Below, piece after piece: positions 62,926-64,000 of a stretch of 64,000 nt of DNA. A model generated the notes under the pieces. The model ran no database searches, was not told where the DNA came from, and was given only the letters and a program-made list of their open reading frames with translations. Position numbers and translations under genes: made by a program. Each line of letters opens with the position of its first letter. The first letter of the stretch is position 1. Source of the stretch: an uncultured Piscinibacter sp. (GTDB lineage: Bacteria > Pseudomonadota > Gammaproteobacteria > Burkholderiales > Burkholderiaceae_C); the NCBI RefSeq assembly GCF_937952055.1, contig NZ_CALFYO010000019.1:620001-684000 (forward strand), read 5' to 3'.

Positions 62926-63176
62926 AGATCGTCTTCAAGCTCTACGCCAGCCTGACGCAGTACCTGCCCGCCGAGAACCGCTACGACAACCGCGTGCAGC
63001 TCGAGCTGCCCGAGGGCAGCTCGGTCGCCACGGTGATCGAGCCTTTCGGGTTGCCCGAGAAGCTGGTGCACCTGGTGCTGGTCAACGGCAGCTACGTGCC
63101 GCCCGAGCAGCGGCTGTCGCGCGTGCTCCAGGAGGGCGACGTGCTGGCGATCTGGCCGCCGATCGCCGGCGGCTGA
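62922..63176 (+). CDS. aorD: MoaD/ThiS-like sulfur carrier of the AOR operon
   Basis: The 84-residue ubiquitin-fold protein ends in the required Gly-Gly (PPIAGG) that is adenylated and thiocarboxylated to deliver sulfur to the pterin cofactor. It overlaps aorC as ATGA and is followed by a small protein after three bases. A dedicated MoaD in AOR operons points to tungstopterin assembly. Confidence 0.85.
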   Translation: MKIVFKLYASLTQYLPAENRYDNRVQLELPEGSSVATVIEPFGLPEKLVHLVLVNGSYVPPEQRLSRVLQEGDVLAIWPPIAGG

Positions 63177-63179
63177 AGC

Positions 63180-63479
63180 ATGCAGGCTCATTACCCTGCG
63201 GACTTCAGGCGGGAGATGGGCTGCACCGAGGCCGAGCTGCTGAGGTGGCTGCCCGGGGCGGTGAACGGCCGCGCGCTGACCTTGATGCCTCGCTCGGCGG
63301 AGGTGGCCATCGAAGGCGGCCGCCTCGATCTGGCCTGGCGGGAGCTGCCGCCGCGGCAGATCGCCCTGATGCGCATGCCGCGCATGGCGATCAGCTTTCA
63401 CTTCGAGGGCGTGAGCGAGGCGCAGCGCCAGGCCTTCATGCGCTACTTCGACCTGTACACGCAGCGGGGCGGGGGGTGA
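63180..63479 (+). CDS. Small unknown protein of the AOR operon
   Basis: The 99-residue protein follows aorD after three bases in the same direction. It has no Cys cluster, being Arg-rich with PRMAISFHFEGVSEAQRQAFMRYFDLYTQ near its end. It is likely an accessory to AOR maturation, as genes of this position occur in similar operons (recollection). No motif defines its activity. Confidence 0.65.
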   Translation: MQAHYPADFRREMGCTEAELLRWLPGAVNGRALTLMPRSAEVAIEGGRLDLAWRELPPRQIALMRMPRMAISFHFEGVSEAQRQAFMRYFDLYTQRGGG

Positions 63480-63509
63480 ACCCGGGCGGGCGAACGCGTC
63501 GCGGCGTGC

Positions 63510-64000
63510 TCACAGGCGCGTCGTCAGCTCGTTGAGCCACGACGGCAGCAGGCGCAGCAGCCTCGCCTCGGCGAGCTTGTCCCAGCTGAGCAGGATGGCC
63601 ATGCCGAGCCCCATCAGCAGGGCCCCCAGCAGGCGGCGACCGATGCGACCCGCGGCCGCGAGCGGGCGCCGCAGGCGCGCCGAGGCGTCGTGCGACAAGC
63701 GGCCGATGAGCAGCAGCGGCGTGCCGGCGCCGAGCCCGAAGACCGCCATCAGCAGCGCGACCTGCGGCAGCTGCCGACCCTGCGCGGCGAGGGTGGTGGC
63801 CGCGCCGAGGGTCGGCCCGACGCAGGGCGTCCAGACCACGCCGAGCAAGGCGCCGAGCGCGAACTGGCCGGCCCAGCCCTCGGCATGCAGCCGCGCCAGC
63901 CAGGCGTCGCCGGCGGCGCCGACACCGGCGGCGGCCCGCTCGAAGCGCGCCTGCAGCCGGCTCGAGGCGAGGACGGCGCCGAAGCCGATCAGCAGGACGG
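63510..64000 (-). CDS. CcdA/DsbD-like membrane protein, C-terminal part (truncated by window)
   Basis: The frame runs open to the window edge, so the N terminus is missing. Hydrophobic helices with the motif TPCVGPTLGAATTLA (a Pro-Cys pair as in CcdA) identify the family, which carries reducing equivalents across the membrane for cytochrome c or disulfide reduction. It is convergent with the AOR operon. Confidence 0.8.
   Translation of the reverse strand, partial: VLLIGFGAVLASSRLQARFERAAAGVGAAGDAWLARLHAEGWAGQFALGALLGVVWTPCVGPTLGAATTLAAQGRQLPQVALLMAVFGLGAGTPLLLIGRLSHDASARLRRPLAAAGRIGRRLLGALLMGLGMAILLSWDKLAEARLLRLLPSWLNELTTRL

Overview
The window reads as a chromosomal segment of a very GC-rich betaproteobacterium. 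I infer order Burkholderiales, close to the Rubrivivax/Methylibium/Leptothrix type. The reasons are the high GC content, tightly overlapping gene pairs, a DUF3717-DUF1289 fusion, a DUF2917 gene beside a MocR regulator, a PedF-type cytochrome, a divergent PqqB homologue and a betaproteobacterial-style tungsten aldehyde oxidoreductase cluster. I saw no tRNA, rRNA, insertion sequence, integrase or CRISPR array.

Layout. 1-9.1 kb: end of an MFS transporter, a giant multi-PAS hybrid histidine kinase, a small hydrolase/membrane-protein pair, and an epimerase-MFS-MocR operon. 9.2-13.4 kb: DUF2917 and VOC genes overlapping tail to tail, the two E1 subunits of a thiamine-diphosphate 2-oxoacid/acetoin dehydrogenase, and an HTH-DUF2975-TonB-like cassette with a clear palindromic operator. 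13.4-22.4 kb: mostly single metabolic genes (aldo/keto reductase, DUF2332, rhomboid protease, AraC regulator with methyltransferase, vanadium-haloperoxidase-like protein, GNAT, YbaK, MATE, DUF1289). 22.5-25 kb: an EgtB/SenA-like enzyme lacking one expected iron ligand, followed 14 bases later by an AlkB-type alkane hydroxylase. 25-33.2 kb: a ModE-like regulator, a tungstate-type ABC transporter (tupBCA) and the coxM-D-E-G-F set without coxS or coxL. 33.2-37.3 kb: a winged-helix/TPR regulator and a group of DUF4242, DUF1127 and VOC genes.

37.7-46 kb and 51.8-59 kb appear to form one quinoprotein system: a SoxYZ-fusion carrier, a metallohydrolase, a PQQ alcohol dehydrogenase with the Asp-x-Asp signature of lanthanide enzymes, an orphan NarX-type kinase, cytochrome c550 PedF, its periplasmic binding protein and an AcoR-type sigma-54 activator. 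Sigma-54 promoters lie before the dehydrogenase, before pedF and before an uncharacterised operon (PqqB-like, ExbB-like, ExbD-like, membrane protein, lipoprotein). This suggests that the operon is an undescribed, proton-motive-force-linked part of the same regulon. A pair of orphan phage-tail-tube-like genes sits inside the quinoprotein region. 46-51.8 kb holds a flavin oxidoreductase, an NhaR-type regulator, HPF and TerB proteins, a bicarbonate transporter (SbtA) and a CoA transferase.

59.1-63.5 kb carries a tungsten aldehyde oxidoreductase operon (aorA, aorB, aorC, MoaD-like, small unknown protein). Its upstream inverted repeat resembles one that covers the start of the ModE-like regulator 33 kb away, in front of tupB. 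That suggests a common tungstate-responsive control of uptake and enzyme. The alcohol dehydrogenase (alcohol to aldehyde) and the tungsten enzyme (aldehyde to acid) make a plausible two-step oxidation route downstream of the alkane hydroxylase. The window ends inside a CcdA/DsbD-like membrane gene.
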